Below, piece after piece: positions 42,909 to 51,289 of a stretch of 64,000 bases of DNA. Below the pieces are notes generated by a model. The model searched no databases, was not told where the DNA came from, and saw nothing but the letters and a program-made list of their open reading frames with translations. Source of the stretch: Cryobacterium sp. SO1 (GTDB lineage Bacteria > Actinomycetota > Actinomycetes > Actinomycetales > Microbacteriaceae); the NCBI RefSeq assembly GCF_004210215.2, contig NZ_CP067394.1:2914001-2978000 (forward strand), written 5' to 3'. A program made the position numbers and the translations under genes. Position 1 is the stretch's first letter. Each line of letters opens with the position of its first letter.

Positions 42909-44117
42909 TGCAGAGCTGGAGACTGAAGCGAGAAAGGATCGGATTGATAGGTGTGATGTAGTCATAGAAGGCTCCATACGCAGTGATGATGCCCAGAGCA
43001 GTGTTGTTGATAAACACAGGTCCGCCGCTATCACCCTTTTCTACAATTGTGTTTGCGATTTCTGCAAGGCCATAGATTTCTATTCCGGAATCGCTGGTGC
43101 GATGCGCGGATAGAGCGTGGACAGTACCGCAGTCGTATCCTCCAACACGCCCAAACAGGCAAATCGGGTCGCCCACTTCAAGCGCATCCTTTCCGGTGAC
43201 AGGCCGGCCGACCCCGAAGTTTGCGTGGAACCACGCATCCATCATCACCGGACTTCTCATCCTCGGAAGCTGAAGAGGAAGTTGCCATTGGGCGAAATCT
43301 GCCGGAGGTAATTTGAGCAGTGTCCCGCAGTAATCACACCGAGATCCGGCCCTGTCGCTGAGGTCACGACGAACCCAGAGGTGCACGAGAGTTGTCCGTC
43401 TGTGGCGTCAATAGCAGTACCACCCGCCTGCCCATACCCCGCAAGACCGGCCTCGTCGGGTTTCTCGAGAACAGCCCGCACCTCAAATCCCGCTAGGGCA
43501 TTCTCGCCTATCGCGGCCTTGATCTCGGCGGCAATCGAGTCCGCGTCCACCAGTTCCCCACCACGGTTCTGAGGCTGACCCGCGATCGAAACGTTGAAAG
43601 CGCGTTCTTGAATGACTGCACTGGATGAGACAGTGACGCCCTCCCCAGCCAAGGCGACGGCTGCCGCGTGCACCTGGTCGGCGGCAGCGTAGATTTCAAC
43701 TTCCGATGCGCCATAGTCGTCGACCAAGACATAGGGATAGCCTGCCGCTGCCAGTATCTCAACGGCACCAGCCGGGGGTTTCGCTACGAAGGCAAGAGCC
43801 ACCCCGGTGTCGGTCACCCATCCCCCTGCAAACTCGGCAGGGAAGGCCTCCCGGACAACAGCGATGCTATCGTCCGCTTCGAGCTTCCAGGCCTGTGTCT
43901 TCTCAAAGGCCCCAGTATCTTCATCCTCGGCTGTGGCTGTGGCTGTGGCTGTGGCTGTGGCTCCTTCTGCTCCTGCAGTCCGAGACCCGTTTATGCCATT
44001 CGATGAGGCTGCTGGGCCAGTTTGGGCGTCTGCGAGCGTTGGGTGCGCAATCTGTAGTCCCAAGAGCGCCGGCGCTAACGCGAGTATCAATCCGACTCGA
44101 ACGACAGCTCTTGACAT
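42886..44117 (-). pseudogene. Secreted trypsin-like serine protease, frameshifted
   Basis: From ATG 44117 (GGAGG upstream): signal peptide (RVGLILALAPALLGLQIA), a TATATATA repeat encoded by a hexamer (GGCTGT) run at about 43930-43960, a pro-domain (EAFPAEFAGGWVTDTGVALA onward), then CTSGFVVTS and GVITAGHCSNYL with the catalytic histidine. The frame stops at 43257, but the protease continues in another frame: RSPVMMDAWFHANFGVGRPV and KGDSGGPVFINNTALG with the catalytic serine, to 42886. Compared with the paralogue at 40533 about a dozen residues are missing at the junction, so a deletion probably caused the shift. Confidence 0.75.
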
Positions 44118-44245
44118 GCGACCTCCATCAACAATGAGAAGTGCGGGCGATGTGAGCATATCTGTTTTGGACAGCTGACCGGTGGATTAGTGAGGATTGA
44201 GCGCGGTCAGAGGCGAATCCAACTGTCAAGAGTAATTAGGGTGCC

Positions 44246-44341
44246 CGGGTGAAGATCCGCGGCCAGTGGCGCGACGTCGTGCGCACCTGGACCGACACCG
44301 CCCCATACGCCGAGATTCAGCAGCTCATGCGGCCCGAGTAA
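44246..44341 (+). pseudogene. DUF3560 C-terminal remnant 3
   Basis: 31 codons, RVKIRGQWRDVVRTWTDTAP then YAEIQQLMRPE, ending at TAA. Relative to remnant 1 a stretch between VVR and TWTD has been lost in frame. Nothing of the N-terminal part remains. It is followed by the same GGGCCGGCC plus hairpin sequence. Confidence 0.6.
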
Positions 44342-44376
44342 TCCCGCCCCAGCGGCCGGCCCACCCAGGGCCGGCC

Positions 44377-44396
44377 GTGAGGGGAATCCCCCTCAC
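44377..44396. repeat. GTGAGGGG hairpin repeat H2
   Basis: GTGAGGGG-AATC-CCCCTCAC followed by ACTCCCCCACC. Lies between DUF3560 remnant 3 and the 145-residue protein gene. Confidence 0.8.
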
Positions 44397-44479
44397 ACTC
44401 CCCCACCAGCTGCAGCCGGCCCCGCCCGGCACCCACCCTCGAGAACGGTCCCGACACAGGGACCACAGGAGATCCGGCC

Positions 44480-44917
44480 ATGATCATCACCTACCAACGC
44501 CCCACCACGCTCGAGGCGCACCAACTCGACCAGGACGCCCCCGCCGCCGACCTCAGCCCCACCGGGGCCACGTGCGGAACAACGACCGTTGACGTACTCG
44601 GGATCCAGTGGAACTGCAGCAGAGCACCCCACCCCGGCCAGGACGAACACCGCGCCACCATCACGCCCGCAGGCGACGGCCCGACCGGCGCCGTTGCCAT
44701 CGCGTGGACGTACCAATACACCACCGACGCCCAGCGCGGCGACGTCGACCAGGCTGCCCCCACCCAGAGCATCACCGTCACCCTGTCGTTTCCCGACCGA
44801 GCTGCACACGGCATCAACGCGGCCGCGCTGATCCGCAGCATGATCGACGCCGGAGTAGGCCACTTCTGGGAGGGCGACCAGGACGACGTAACTGCCAGCT
44901 CAACGGCCACGCCCTAA
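44480..44917 (+). CDS. Hypothetical island protein (145 residues)
   Basis: ATG 44480, with AGGAGA upstream. The sequence has no recognised motif: MIITYQRPTTLEAHQLDQDA, a central beta-rich part (DVLGIQWNCSRAP, GAVAIAWTYQYTTDAQRGDV) and an amphipathic end (HGINAAALIRSMIDAGVGHF). Soluble, no signal peptide. It lies between two hairpin repeats. The sequence just before its start is also seen, degenerate, after remnant 1 (about 42418-42460), suggesting a lost second copy of this gene there. Confidence 0.55.
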   Translation: MIITYQRPTTLEAHQLDQDAPAADLSPTGATCGTTTVDVLGIQWNCSRAPHPGQDEHRATITPAGDGPTGAVAIAWTYQYTTDAQRGDVDQAAPTQSITVTLSFPDRAAHGINAAALIRSMIDAGVGHFWEGDQDDVTASSTATP

Positions 44918-44946
44918 CCGCAGGGCCGACCCTCATGAGCTCGTCC

Positions 44947-44970
44947 GTGAGGGGGACGAAACCCCCTCAC
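44947..44970. repeat. GTGAGGGG hairpin repeat H3
   Basis: GTGAGGGGG-ACGAAA-CCCCCTCAC followed by ACTCCCCCC. Same loop as H5. It is 80 bases upstream of the truncated leader RNA. Confidence 0.8.
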
Positions 44971-45050
44971 ACTCCCCCCCACCCATCAAATCCGGCCTCC
45001 GGCCACCCGTTACACGGACCCGGTCACGCCCCGCCCGATCATGCCACATC

Positions 45051-45096
45051 TTTTCTTCGCCCGGCAACCGGTCATCGTAGTGTGCTTCGCGCCTAC
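45051..45096 (+). ncRNA. Candidate leader RNA, truncated copy C
   Basis: Contains the 5' part only: TTTTCTTCGCCCGGCAACCG, then GGTCATCGTAGTGTGCTTCG, aligned with the 5' block of copies A and B. The 3' block and the closing strand are missing; after about 45100 the sequence changes to a GGTCGAG-type repeat and then unrelated DNA. Confidence 0.5.
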
Positions 45097-45181
45097 CACC
45101 GGGGGCTGCTGGTCGAGCCGTCCGAGAGACCTATTGCAGTTGATTCTGCCGAATTCCGACGTGGAGTCATAGGGTGGGCGG

Positions 45182-45580
45182 GTGAGCGATGATTCGCGGG
45201 TCGTTGATCCGGTTACCCAGATCGAGCTAGTAGTCCCTGTCTATGGCACGCCGGAACGAACGATTCGCCGGGCCGCGTTGGCGAGGAAGGGCCTTATCAG
45301 GACAGTTCGTTTTTATCCTGACTGGCCACATCCTTGGCCGTTTTGGGGCGAGGAAGGTGCTGTTTCGGCAGAAGACCTTGGTTTGAGTGAGAGCCTTCAA
45401 GGGGATCTACGTCGCTGGTTCGACGAGTGGAATGCGACATTTCGGTATGACACGGGTTGGCCAACCGCCGCTACAGGTGAAGCCTGGATGAGCGTCGGTG
45501 ACGATCTCGTCATTCGTGTGCAGCAAGAGGTCTGGGATTTCGCCGACGTTCGAGCCGAACATCGAGGGCTCCAGACATAG
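45182..45580 (+). CDS. Hypothetical protein (132 residues)
   Basis: GTG 45182 with GGGTGGGCGG upstream. Acidic, soluble, with aromatic-rich middle (RTVRFYPDWPHPWPFWGEEG, LRRWFDEWNATFRYDTGW). No signal peptide or known motif. Lower GC than the flanking genes. Small acidic Trp-rich proteins of this kind are often cargo of mobile elements, but I cannot assign a function. Confidence 0.5.
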   Translation: MSDDSRVVDPVTQIELVVPVYGTPERTIRRAALARKGLIRTVRFYPDWPHPWPFWGEEGAVSAEDLGLSESLQGDLRRWFDEWNATFRYDTGWPTAATGEAWMSVGDDLVIRVQQEVWDFADVRAEHRGLQT

Positions 45581-45674
45581 CTTGCCGAATCGACAGAGCC
45601 GGAAATCTCTTCTCCCCTGCAGTCTCTGAGAGGCGCCTTGGAGTGGCGGCTCCCAGAGACTTAGTATGGAATGC

Positions 45675-46352
45675 TCAGCAGGACGCGGACGTAGACGGGT
45701 ATGAATTTATTAGTCGGTCACTGTCCGTTGCCCACGAGGCCATAACCTGGAAAACGTACTGGACCTCGCCGGTTTGGCTGTTTATGAAGTAAGCGTCCGC
45801 GAGACCGCATTTCTTGTTGCTTATAGCGTTTTCAAACGTTCGTTCGGGCCAAGTAATAGCGACGCCAGCGGTAGCGGCCATAAGGTCATCCCACGATTCG
45901 ATTCCCTGAGATTGAGAGATCCACCCTGTGGCTCTTGCCTCATTTAGCGTCTTCTGCCACAGGGCCTCTTTACCTGCACGAATGTGCTTGTATCCCCAAG
46001 TGTCATTGCCGCACTTGAGGCGTACATCATGTACTGCTCCGTCCCAGTATTGAACGTATTCCGCGAACATGTCCTCTTCGTTATTCAGGCTGTAACAGCC
46101 GAACCATTGATCCCAAGAAATCGATGAGGGCGCAACCTCCCCTGGAGAAGATTCGGTAGCGCCATGGAGATCTAACGTTCGTTCGTCGATGAAACTCTGA
46201 TCGAGTGCGACTAACTGGCCGTCCACTTTGATGTAGATGAGAATTTCGCCTTCACTTTGCGTTTCCGCCAACGCGGGTGACGCTGTCAAGCCGAGACTAA
46301 AGACGATGGCGATGATCGAGCCAGAAATGATTGACTTCCGAATTTTGCGCAC
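45675..46352 (-). CDS. Secreted hypothetical protein (225 residues)
   Basis: GTG 46352 behind GGGGGG. N-terminus RKIRKSIISGSIIAIVFSLG then LTASPALAE is a cleavable Sec signal peptide. The mature part has four cysteines (WFGCYSLN, VRLKCGN, NKKCGLA, STSASC at the very end) that could form two disulfides. Composition is noticeably less GC-rich than the chromosome. No family recognised. Confidence 0.55.
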   Translation of the reverse strand: MRKIRKSIISGSIIAIVFSLGLTASPALAETQSEGEILIYIKVDGQLVALDQSFIDERTLDLHGATESSPGEVAPSSISWDQWFGCYSLNNEEDMFAEYVQYWDGAVHDVRLKCGNDTWGYKHIRAGKEALWQKTLNEARATGWISQSQGIESWDDLMAATAGVAITWPERTFENAISNKKCGLADAYFINSQTGEVQYVFQVMASWATDSDRLINSYPSTSASC

Positions 46353-46462
46353 ATTTACCCCCCGTAATGTCGGCTTCACCAATGAGCCGGTATGAGAGTG
46401 TCCCGTACATCGTCGTCGGAATGCTAGTAGTGCAGTTCGTTTGGAGGCGAAATAGCTCTGGC

Positions 46463-46786
46463 GCGGCCACCCACACCACAGATGCCCGTTACAACCCGGT
46501 CACCGTGGCCAACCGCATCGAAACGTTGGGCGCTGAGCTCCGCAAGCTCGAACGCCGCATAACCGCGCAGTGCTATGACGACACACGCGGCTACATCGAC
46601 GCCACCGCCGAGCAGATCCAGGCCCGCGCAACACGCCTCGCCCCGCATATCGACGAGAAGCGCGACCAGATCGCCTATTGGGAAGCCGTCCGCGCCGCCC
46701 AGGTCGACAGCGGCAAAGCCACCGGCTACACCTGGACCGACACCGTCCCCTACGCCGAGATTCAGCAGCTCGTGCGGCCCGAGTAG
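46463..46786 (+). pseudogene. DUF3560 C-terminal remnant 2
   Basis: Contains the DUF3560 segment YNPVTVANRIETLGAELRKL, AEQIQARATRLAPHIDEKRD and QIAYWEAVRAAQVDSGKATG, then jumps to YTWTDTVPYAEIQQL. Compared with remnant 1 about 35 codons are missing between two ACCGGCTAC repeats, so recombination between them explains the in-frame loss. The frame extends 5' into unrelated sequence; the domain's N-terminal half is absent. Confidence 0.65.
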
Positions 46787-46821
46787 TCCCGCCGCAGCGG
46801 CCGGCCCACCCAGGGCCGGCC

Positions 46822-46838
46822 GTGAGGGCCCCCCTCAC
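46822..46838. repeat. GTGAGGGG hairpin repeat H4
   Basis: GTGAGGG-CCC-CCCTCAC followed by ACTCCCCCACC, after DUF3560 remnant 2 and GGGCCGGCC. Confidence 0.75.
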
Positions 46839-46883
46839 ACTCCCCCACCAGACGCGGCGGGCATAAGAGTGCCTAGATCTCGA

Positions 46884-47195
46884 TCAATCGAAGACCTCGC
46901 CGGTGTCGTCGCGCATCTTGGCGCCGAGGAGGAGGATGGAGAGCCGGGCCGCCTCGTGCGCCTCGGGGGAGCGCGGGTCGTGCGAGATGAACCGCTGGCC
47001 GTCGCCTTCCAGGTGGAAGCCGGTGGCCTCCCCGGCCTCGTTCAACTCGAGCGCGAGCTCGAAGCCGAACGGGTGGAGGGCCATCTTATTCAGGTGGTCG
47101 AGCAGGCCCGAGTCAATGAGGTGCTCGAACGGCTGCGCGTCATCCGACCAGCGGATGTGCGCGATTACCTGCTTGGGCGTCATTTTCTCAGCCAT
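46884..47195 (-). CDS. Hypothetical small soluble protein (103 residues)
   Basis: ATG 47195. MAEKMTPKQVIAHIRWSDDA, FEHLIDSGLLDHLNKMALHP, FGFELALELNEAGEATGFHL; no motif, no signal peptide. It is the only minus-strand gene lying between two hairpin repeats on the plus-strand order, and its codon use is chromosomal in character, so it may be an intact passenger gene. Confidence 0.55.
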   Translation of the reverse strand: MAEKMTPKQVIAHIRWSDDAQPFEHLIDSGLLDHLNKMALHPFGFELALELNEAGEATGFHLEGDGQRFISHDPRSPEAHEAARLSILLLGAKMRDDTGEVFD

Positions 47196-47227
47196 GGGGC
47201 CACCCTAGTGGCCTGCCGGAATTGACG

Positions 47228-47251
47228 GCGAGGGGGACGAAACCCCCTCAC
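47228..47251. repeat. GTGAGGGG hairpin repeat H5
   Basis: GGCGAGGGGG-ACGAAA-CCCCCTCAC followed by ACTCCCCCA. One base of the first arm differs from the consensus. It is 75 bases upstream of leader copy B. Confidence 0.75.
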
Positions 47252-47326
47252 ACTCCCCCAGGGTGAAGCCGGCACGGAGGCCGGATCCACGCGGAGCCGG
47301 CTGCGCCGGCCTGACCCTGACAGAAC

Positions 47327-47482
47327 TTTTCTTCCCTTGGTGGCCGGTCATCGTAGTTCGCTCCGTGCCTTCGTCACCCACAATCTGGCACGCGGTCGCA
47401 AGCTCCCTTATTTCGCACCAGATTGCGTGCACTACGGCACTCCCGCTCTCAATCGATTTCTCTTGCCACCAAGGGCAGAAAA
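47327..47482 (+). ncRNA. Candidate structured leader RNA, copy B (upstream of the DUF3846 gene)
   Basis: A 156-nt element. The ends pair: TTTTCTTCCCTTGGTGGC (47327-47344) with GCCACCAAGGGCAGAAAA (47465-47482), 17 of 18 positions with one internal mismatch. CGTAGT/ACTACG is conserved from copy A, and the variable centre forms its own stem CAATCTGG/CCAGATTG. The start codon of the DUF3846 gene is 79 nt downstream, behind GGAGAGGG. Together with copy A this gives several compensatory changes in the closing helix. Confidence 0.6.
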
Positions 47483-47561
47483 ACGGTGGACGACTACACA
47501 ACCACTGCCCACGAGAGCCCGGGACCCCGCGTATCTCACCATCCTTGGAGAGGGAAACACC

Positions 47562-47987
47562 ATGACCACCAGCACCATCCGCAGCGTCAAGATCAACCCG
47601 ACCGAAACCATCACCACGCTCGACCTGGACAGCGCGAAGGGTGGCAACGACATAGCGGCAGCCATCGACTGCCGCATGTTCGCCGTCGTCGACCTGGCCG
47701 ACAGCATCGACCTATTCGTCGACGATGAAGGACTCATCAACGGGTCGACCCTGAACCTGCCCGCAACCGTGCTGGCCCACCTGCTCGGCAACCCGACCGT
47801 GATCTTTGGAACCGCCATCGCAGTCGGCACCAACCCCGAAGGCCAAACCATCGGGCTGAGCGATAGCCAGTTCGCGCGGGTCCAGAAGGCTTTCGCCCAG
47901 AAGCCCGACCCGGGAACTGTCGACACGCTCATTGAGACGAGACCTGTGGGCCGCCGTGCTTGCATAGGCAGGTATCTGCCTGCATGA
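47562..47987 (+). CDS. DUF3846-family protein with altered C-terminus
   Basis: 141 residues from ATG 47562. MKINPTE-like start (IRSVKINPTETITTLDLDSA), then MFAVVDLADSIDLFVDDEGL, LNLPATVLAHLLGNPTVIFG and GTAIAVGTNPEGQTIGLSDS, the pattern of DUF3846 proteins of actinobacterial plasmids and phages. The last 20 residues (ETRPVGRRACIGRYLPA) do not fit the family and overlap the promoter region of the next gene, so the 3' end was probably replaced at the island border. Function unknown. Confidence 0.65.
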   Translation: MTTSTIRSVKINPTETITTLDLDSAKGGNDIAAAIDCRMFAVVDLADSIDLFVDDEGLINGSTLNLPATVLAHLLGNPTVIFGTAIAVGTNPEGQTIGLSDSQFARVQKAFAQKPDPGTVDTLIETRPVGRRACIGRYLPA

Positions 47988-47995
47988 TGGTACCC

Positions 47996-48799
47996 ATGAC
48001 CGACGAGGCGCTGGGTCCGGTGTTCAAGGCGTTGGCCGACCCGACCAGGCGCGCCCTTCTCGATCGTCTCCGGCACCGGAACGGGCAGACCCTCACTGAG
48101 CTCTGCGAAACTCTCGAGATGGCCCGACAGTCGGCAACCCAGCATCTCGACATCCTCGCCGAAGCAAACCTCGTCTCCGTGGTGCGGCGAGGCCGGGAGC
48201 GCTTGCACTACCTCAATCCCGCGCCGATCCACGAGATGGGCGAGCGCTGGATCGCGGCGTACGACGCACCGCGACTGGCCACGATCAGCGCCATCAAAAA
48301 CCGAGCAGAGGAGTATGCAATGACCGACGCCGAGACATCCGTACCCACGTACGTCTACGTCACCTACATCCGGGCGAGAAGCGAGGACGTCTGGCAGGCA
48401 CTGACCGATGCCGACCTGACCGCGCGCTACTGGGGACACGCCAACGTGTCCGACTGGCTGCCCGGCTCGCCCTGGGAACATCGACGGGTGGACGGTTCCG
48501 ACGCAATCGACGTGACCGGCACGGTACTCGAGGCCGAGCCACCCACCCGGCTTGTGATCACGTTCGAAGATTCCGAAGACCAGCGGACGAACGGACCGTC
48601 CGTGGTCACCTTCCTCGTCGAACCCCATGAGGACATCGTCCGGCTGACCGTGACCCACGCGAACCTCCCGAACACCCACATGCTGAACGGGATCTCGCGC
48701 GGCTGGCCTGCGGTGCTCGCCAATCTCAAGTCCCTGCTGGAAACCGGCGACGTCCTGCCAACAGCGCCCTGGAACATGCCACAGGGGTCGCGCGCATGA
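47996..48799 (+). CDS. Fused ArsR-type regulator and SRPBCC/AHSA1 protein
   Basis: 267 residues. Residues 1-95 form an ArsR winged helix (FKALADPTRRALLDRLRHRN, TLTELCETLEMARQSATQHL); residues 110-255 are an AHSA1-type START domain (YVTYIRARSEDVWQALTDAD, GWPAVLANLKSLLETG). In most genomes these are two adjacent genes; here they are one frame. Metal-binding cysteines of ArsR sensors are absent. The stop overlaps the next start as ATGA. A palindromic GGCAGGTATCTGCC lies at 47968-47981 in its promoter. Confidence 0.85.
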   Translation: MTDEALGPVFKALADPTRRALLDRLRHRNGQTLTELCETLEMARQSATQHLDILAEANLVSVVRRGRERLHYLNPAPIHEMGERWIAAYDAPRLATISAIKNRAEEYAMTDAETSVPTYVYVTYIRARSEDVWQALTDADLTARYWGHANVSDWLPGSPWEHRRVDGSDAIDVTGTVLEAEPPTRLVITFEDSEDQRTNGPSVVTFLVEPHEDIVRLTVTHANLPNTHMLNGISRGWPAVLANLKSLLETGDVLPTAPWNMPQGSRA

Positions 48800-49323
48800 G
48801 TACCGAGCTGTTTGGCCGGGCCACCGACTACGCCCAGGGCGTCCTGTCCGAGCTGACCCACGATGATCTCCGACGACCGACTCCGTGTGAGGGCTGGGAT
48901 GCCGGAAGGGTCATCCTGCACCTCGCCGACGTCATCGACGCTCTCATCGGTCTGCTCGAGACGGGGCGGCTCGCCGTTCCACAGCCGCCACGAACCAACG
49001 ATCTCGACCCCGTGGCGCTGGTGACGGAACGGTTGGCACAGCTGACGCACGCGTTCTCCATCGCGGCCGACGCGACGAGGGTCGAGAACGCAACGATAGC
49101 CGGCGCGGTCGAGTTGACCACGCACTGCTGGGATATCGGTCTGGCCCGCCACCCGGCGCACCGCATCCCGGAGTCGCTGGCCGCAGACGTGCTCGCGCTG
49201 GTCTCACCCGCCCTCGACGCCAGTGCGCGGGGGGAGAACTTCGCCGCACCGATCGACATCCCCGGCAACTCCTCCGCAAACGATCGCCTAGTCGCCTTTC
49301 TCGGCCGGGTGCCGAGGCACTGA
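48796..49323 (+). CDS. TIGR03086/DinB-like metal-binding protein
   Basis: 175 residues. TPCEGWDAGRVILHLADVID near the N-terminus and ELTTHCWDIGLARHPAHRIP with the helix His residues fit the mycothiol-dependent maleylpyruvate isomerase N-terminal (DinB-like) family. Such proteins often bind a metal through three histidines. Coupled by ATGA to the ArsR-AHSA1 fusion, a frequent neighbour. Confidence 0.85.
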   Translation: MSTELFGRATDYAQGVLSELTHDDLRRPTPCEGWDAGRVILHLADVIDALIGLLETGRLAVPQPPRTNDLDPVALVTERLAQLTHAFSIAADATRVENATIAGAVELTTHCWDIGLARHPAHRIPESLAADVLALVSPALDASARGENFAAPIDIPGNSSANDRLVAFLGRVPRH

Positions 49324-49365
49324 CGGTCCCGCGTGTGGGTCGGTGGCTGATGCCAGACTGACTGC

Positions 49366-49961
49366 ATGAGCGCGGATGTTGAACGGCCGTGGGATGGCCA
49401 GGCGAACGACTTCGATGACGAAGCCGATCACGGCCTTCAAGATCCCCGGGTACGTGCTGCCTGGCAGTCGCTTCTGGCGCCGCTTCTTCCGGAACGGCCC
49501 GCGCGCATCGCCGATCTCGGCTGCGGAACGGGAAGCCTGGCTTTCTTCTCGCCGAAGCGGGAAACCAGGTATCCGTCGTCGATATTTCCGGCGAGATGAT
49601 TCGGTTGGCGCGAGCGAAAGCACAGGCAGCGGGTGTGAGCGTCGCCCTCGAGCGGGGTGATGCGGCGACCCCGTCGCTTGCGGCGGCATCCTTCGACGTC
49701 GTTCTGGCTCGACACGTGTTGTGGGCATTCGAGGATCCAGACGCCGCGTTGCAACGCTGGGTGGAATTGCTCGCCCCGAAGGGTCGTTTGATCCTCATTG
49801 AAGGCCGATGGTCGACCGGCGCAGGGTTGAGGGCACGCGATTGCCGCTCCCTGGTGCTGCGCCACCGAGCCAAGGCAGAGTTGCAGCATCTGAGTGAGAA
49901 CACCCAGCCGTGGGGCATGACAGTAGACGATGACCGCTATCTCATCCTCAGTCTCAGCTGA
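49366..49961 (+). pseudogene. SAM-dependent methyltransferase, frameshifted
   Basis: ATG 49366 opens MSADVERPWDGQANDFDDEA and reaches motif I IADLGCGTGSLAF; then the frame is lost. The next codons resume in another frame with LAEAGNQVSVVDISGEMIRL and continue to 49961 (DVVLARHVLWAFEDPDAALQ, LAPKGRLILIEGRW). One base is missing in the CTTTCTTCTC run at 49541-49550. Otherwise the gene looks complete. Sequencing error is possible. Confidence 0.8.
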
Positions 49962-50058
49962 CAGTCCACCACCGGCGAGCCGATCGTGGGCCTCGACGTT
50001 CCGCCGAGCGTTCCATTGATGACGCTGCCGACTGACGCCCAAACCGTCCGTCTGCGGA

Positions 50059-50826
50059 CTAATCAGGCGTTGGTCCTGAAGCGCGTCGGATGGGCGCGAA
50101 CCCGTCGGTCTTCTCGGTGTCGTGGAAGTCGCGGATCAGATGCGCGAGCAGAGCCGGTTTCTCAACGAGGACTCCGTGGGTGGCACGAGGTACCACCGCA
50201 AGCTCCCCGTCCGGAAGCGCACGAAACATTGCGAGCGCATGTTCGAACCGCACCTCGTCATCGTCTCCCAGTACCACGAGTGTCGGTACGGTGAGGGTCG
50301 CGAGGTCATCTGCGGTCAGCGATGGCGACACCGCATGAAGCTCGTCGAGCTTCGCGACGACAACAGGCCAATGCTCCCTCCCATCCGGGGATACCTCTCC
50401 GTAGGAATCGCCCATGAAATCTGGCGCCTCACCATCGAGCACTCCCGGCAACCAACCGTCGCGATGAAAAACGGCGGCAGCGAACACCAGGCTCCGCACC
50501 AGATCCGGCCGGGCCAGCGCAACATGCAGTGCAACAATCGCGCCGTCGCTATAGCCGAGGAGATGCACCGGCGTCTCAACGGACCGCTCCAGGAACGCGA
50601 CCGTGTCGTCCGCCATAGCCTGGAAACTCAGTGGCCCGGCAGCATCCCTTGTGCGCCCATGAGCGCGTTGATCCGGCGTGAAGCACGCGTACGTGCCGTC
50701 GAGCTCGGCAACCAGCGGGTCCAGAGCGCGAGAATCAACACCTCCCGGATGCAGGAGCACAAACGCTTCACCCCGTCCTCGCCTCGAAAACCACAGTTCG
50801 GGAGGTTGCTCTTCGCCGGGGACCAT
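50059..50826 (-). CDS. Alpha/beta hydrolase
   Basis: 255 residues from ATG 50826. AFVLLHPGGVDSRAL gives the oxyanion region, VHLLGYSDGAIVALHVAL the nucleophile, VPTLVVLGDDDEVRFEH the acid, and VPRATHGVLVEKP the histidine. This is the general BioH/3-oxoadipate-enol-lactonase-like branch. Substrate unknown; no neighbours suggest one. A longer frame from 50934 lacks a better start. Confidence 0.85.
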   Translation of the reverse strand: MVPGEEQPPELWFSRRGRGEAFVLLHPGGVDSRALDPLVAELDGTYACFTPDQRAHGRTRDAAGPLSFQAMADDTVAFLERSVETPVHLLGYSDGAIVALHVALARPDLVRSLVFAAAVFHRDGWLPGVLDGEAPDFMGDSYGEVSPDGREHWPVVVAKLDELHAVSPSLTADDLATLTVPTLVVLGDDDEVRFEHALAMFRALPDGELAVVPRATHGVLVEKPALLAHLIRDFHDTEKTDGFAPIRRASGPTPD

Positions 50827-50965
50827 ATCGACACTGTATTGAATCCGAGCTGCATTTCGACGGGAAAGTGCCCCGTTCTCGGCGGATGCCATGACGCTCG
50901 CCTGCCTGCGGAGTTGCCGCCCAGATCCTTGCATTGAACCCAGGGGTCGCTATCTGTGTCCTGGA

Positions 50966-51289
50966 TTACGAGGCCAGCGACACGAGAATTGCGAAGCCGA
51001 GACCCGCGAAAGCCACTCCCAACACGAGGGCGACAACCGCCCGGACTCCACGCTTGGGCGACCAGGGCACGAGGAAAATAGGGAGTCCGATTAAAAACGG
51101 AATTGGGGCAAGGTTACCGATCGTGCCGCCGATATCCCGACTGATTCCGAATCCGCCACCGGTACATCCGTTGATGCCGCAGAAGTCCCACAGTGCGCTG
51201 ATCAGCAGGACCGAACTCACAACAACTGGAATCGGAAGAGCCCAGAGCAGGTGGGGCCAGGTGCGCTCTTTGGGTACAGGTTCGGACAC
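50966..51289 (-). CDS. Small three-helix membrane protein
   Basis: 107 residues: basic start then LLWALPIPVVVSSVLLISAL, a Gly-rich loop with two cysteines (WDFCGINGCTGGGFG), and two further hydrophobic helices (LAPIPFLIGLPIFLVP and AVVALVLGVAFAGLGFAILV). No known family. Confidence 0.6.
   Translation of the reverse strand: MSEPVPKERTWPHLLWALPIPVVVSSVLLISALWDFCGINGCTGGGFGISRDIGGTIGNLAPIPFLIGLPIFLVPWSPKRGVRAVVALVLGVAFAGLGFAILVSLAS

Noticed and set aside
47960..47995. Upstream start for the ArsR-AHSA1 fusion
   Set aside because: The extra 12 residues overlap a palindromic operator-like sequence and are outside the ArsR fold; ATG 47996 is preferred.
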